64,000 nucleotides of DNA from Adiantum capillus-veneris (lineage: Eukaryota > Streptophyta > Polypodiopsida > Polypodiales > Pteridaceae). Under the pieces are notes generated by a model. It had not been told where the DNA came from. It made no database searches and saw only the letters and a list, made by a program, of their open reading frames with translations. Location of the stretch: NCBI GenBank assembly GCA_014529385.2, contig CM043953.1:109126549-109190548 (forward strand), written 5' to 3'. The translations under genes and the position numbers were made by a program. Numbering within the stretch: the first letter of the stretch is position 1; each line of letters opens with the position of its first letter. Positions 63,841-64,000 of this stretch are shown here, piece after piece.

Positions 63841-64000
63841 TTTATTTTATCGGTTGCCATTGAGGGATGTTTGTCTCTTGACGTCCGTAATACAATCTAC
63901 AAACTTGCGAAGTTGGTGCAATGGATCTCACAAAAGGAGATCAACGTAGACTCCATACCATTTGCCAAACTAAACGCTGCGGAGGTTGTGTGCATGTTTG

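Larger units (their letters stand above)
55144..64000 (+). mobile_element. Element J: LTR retrotransposon (5' part, interrupted by CACTA element)
   Basis: Only the 5' LTR, the primer-binding site and about 270 bases of internal sequence are visible before the CACTA element begins at 59680. The coding region would continue outside the window. The superfamily cannot be set from what is visible; the initiator-Met site is common to several. Confidence 0.6.
59680..64000 (+). mobile_element. CACTA (En/Spm-type) DNA transposon, 5' part
   Basis: Begins CACTACAAGA, the standard CACTA terminus, after TTG (a possible 3-bp target duplication). A 14-bp inverted repeat follows at 59731-59760, with AGCGAC motifs as in subterminal repeats of this superfamily. 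Next come a long repeat-rich non-coding region and a tnp2-type transposase on the plus strand, which runs off the window. It is inserted in element J, which is inserted in copia G. Confidence 0.88.
61718..64000 (+). pseudogene. CACTA transposase, tnp2-type, broken and truncated by window end
   Basis: In order: a transposase-associated domain with ILCPCNHCKH (61718-61903); an acidic linker reaching PLYNGACVSRLKALLVLLN (to about 62200); then WSDTSVTALF, intron, LLKDHILPADN; then the tnp2 core with MDYNSIHACPNDCILFRGEY, KCPKCDSERYR (C-x2-C), ARNLRLGLAMDGVNPFG and NIPPWL; MDVYLRPLLEELQ; intron; SGYRACVTCEPR; HIFKNVGNLLWDHLTGKKDT; HDWHKMCQ, intron, LSVAIEG...ISQKEIN. Stops or shifts occur at 61901, near 61940, near 62200-62215, at 62416, near 62640, 62706 and 62945, and at 63412. 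The protein would bind and cut the element ends; this copy cannot make it. Confidence 0.85.

Overview
The window is nuclear DNA from a land plant with a large, repeat-rich genome. The evidence is a CACTA DNA transposon with the CACTACAAGA terminus and an intron-containing tnp2-type transposase, Ty3/gypsy elements with the double RNase H of the plant Tat group, Ty1/copia fragments primed by initiator tRNA-Met, and many long (CT)n, (AT)n and (CA)n arrays. I see no convincing host gene, no rRNA or tRNA gene, and no bacterial feature. One gypsy element (C) has an RT unlike the usual flowering-plant lineages, which would suit a non-flowering plant, but the species cannot be named from the sequence alone.

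Layout. 1-2700: end of a minus-strand copia element with its LTR, plus a decayed copia integrase. 2705-13962: a complete Tat-type gypsy element (A), with 2.7-kb LTRs, a 4-bp target duplication ATGC, leader ORFs, gag, PR-RT-RH and aRH-IN. 14.2-16.9 kb: two copia fragments. About 17.3-20.5 kb: a truncated Tat/Ogre-like element (F) with a pre-gag ORF, ending abruptly in a scrap of A-family LTR. 20.5-23.5 kb: unassigned ORFs, short tandem repeats and two hairpin repeats. 23465-25712: truncated A-related LTR. 25.7-30.8 kb: minus-strand copia element (K), its gag split by a 1975-bp solo LTR with TTTTG target duplications. 31.4-32.0 and 50.5-50.8 kb: two plus-strand gypsy scraps that bracket element B. 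32938-50429: element B, a minus-strand relative of A, whose gag is split at the codon level by element C (35479-46624, 4-bp duplication ACGT). C's 5' LTR is scrambled into an inverted-repeat structure. 53211-55143: 3' half of a copia element (G), interrupted by element J. J has a 4.25-kb LTR with a 151-bp tandem array. J in turn is interrupted 286 bp after its LTR by a CACTA transposon (59680 to the window end), whose transposase is broken.

The most unusual signal is a pair of small, mutually related ORFs (about 70 and 72 codons, here P1 and P2) that recur in three element families. In A and B they lie between the primer-binding site and gag in the order P1-P2. In C they lie inside the LTR in the order P2-P1, overlapping by ATGA. 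In F a single P2-like ORF sits directly before gag. Reading frames and a common motif pattern survive although order, position and surrounding DNA differ. I do not recognise the family. A second unusual signal is a candidate first coding exon with a splice donor inside the LTRs of the J-type family, with a candidate acceptor just after the primer-binding site.

Most reading frames here carry stops or frameshifts. A is the closest to intact, with a gag-end nonsense codon, a one-base loss and one in-frame stop before the second RNase H.
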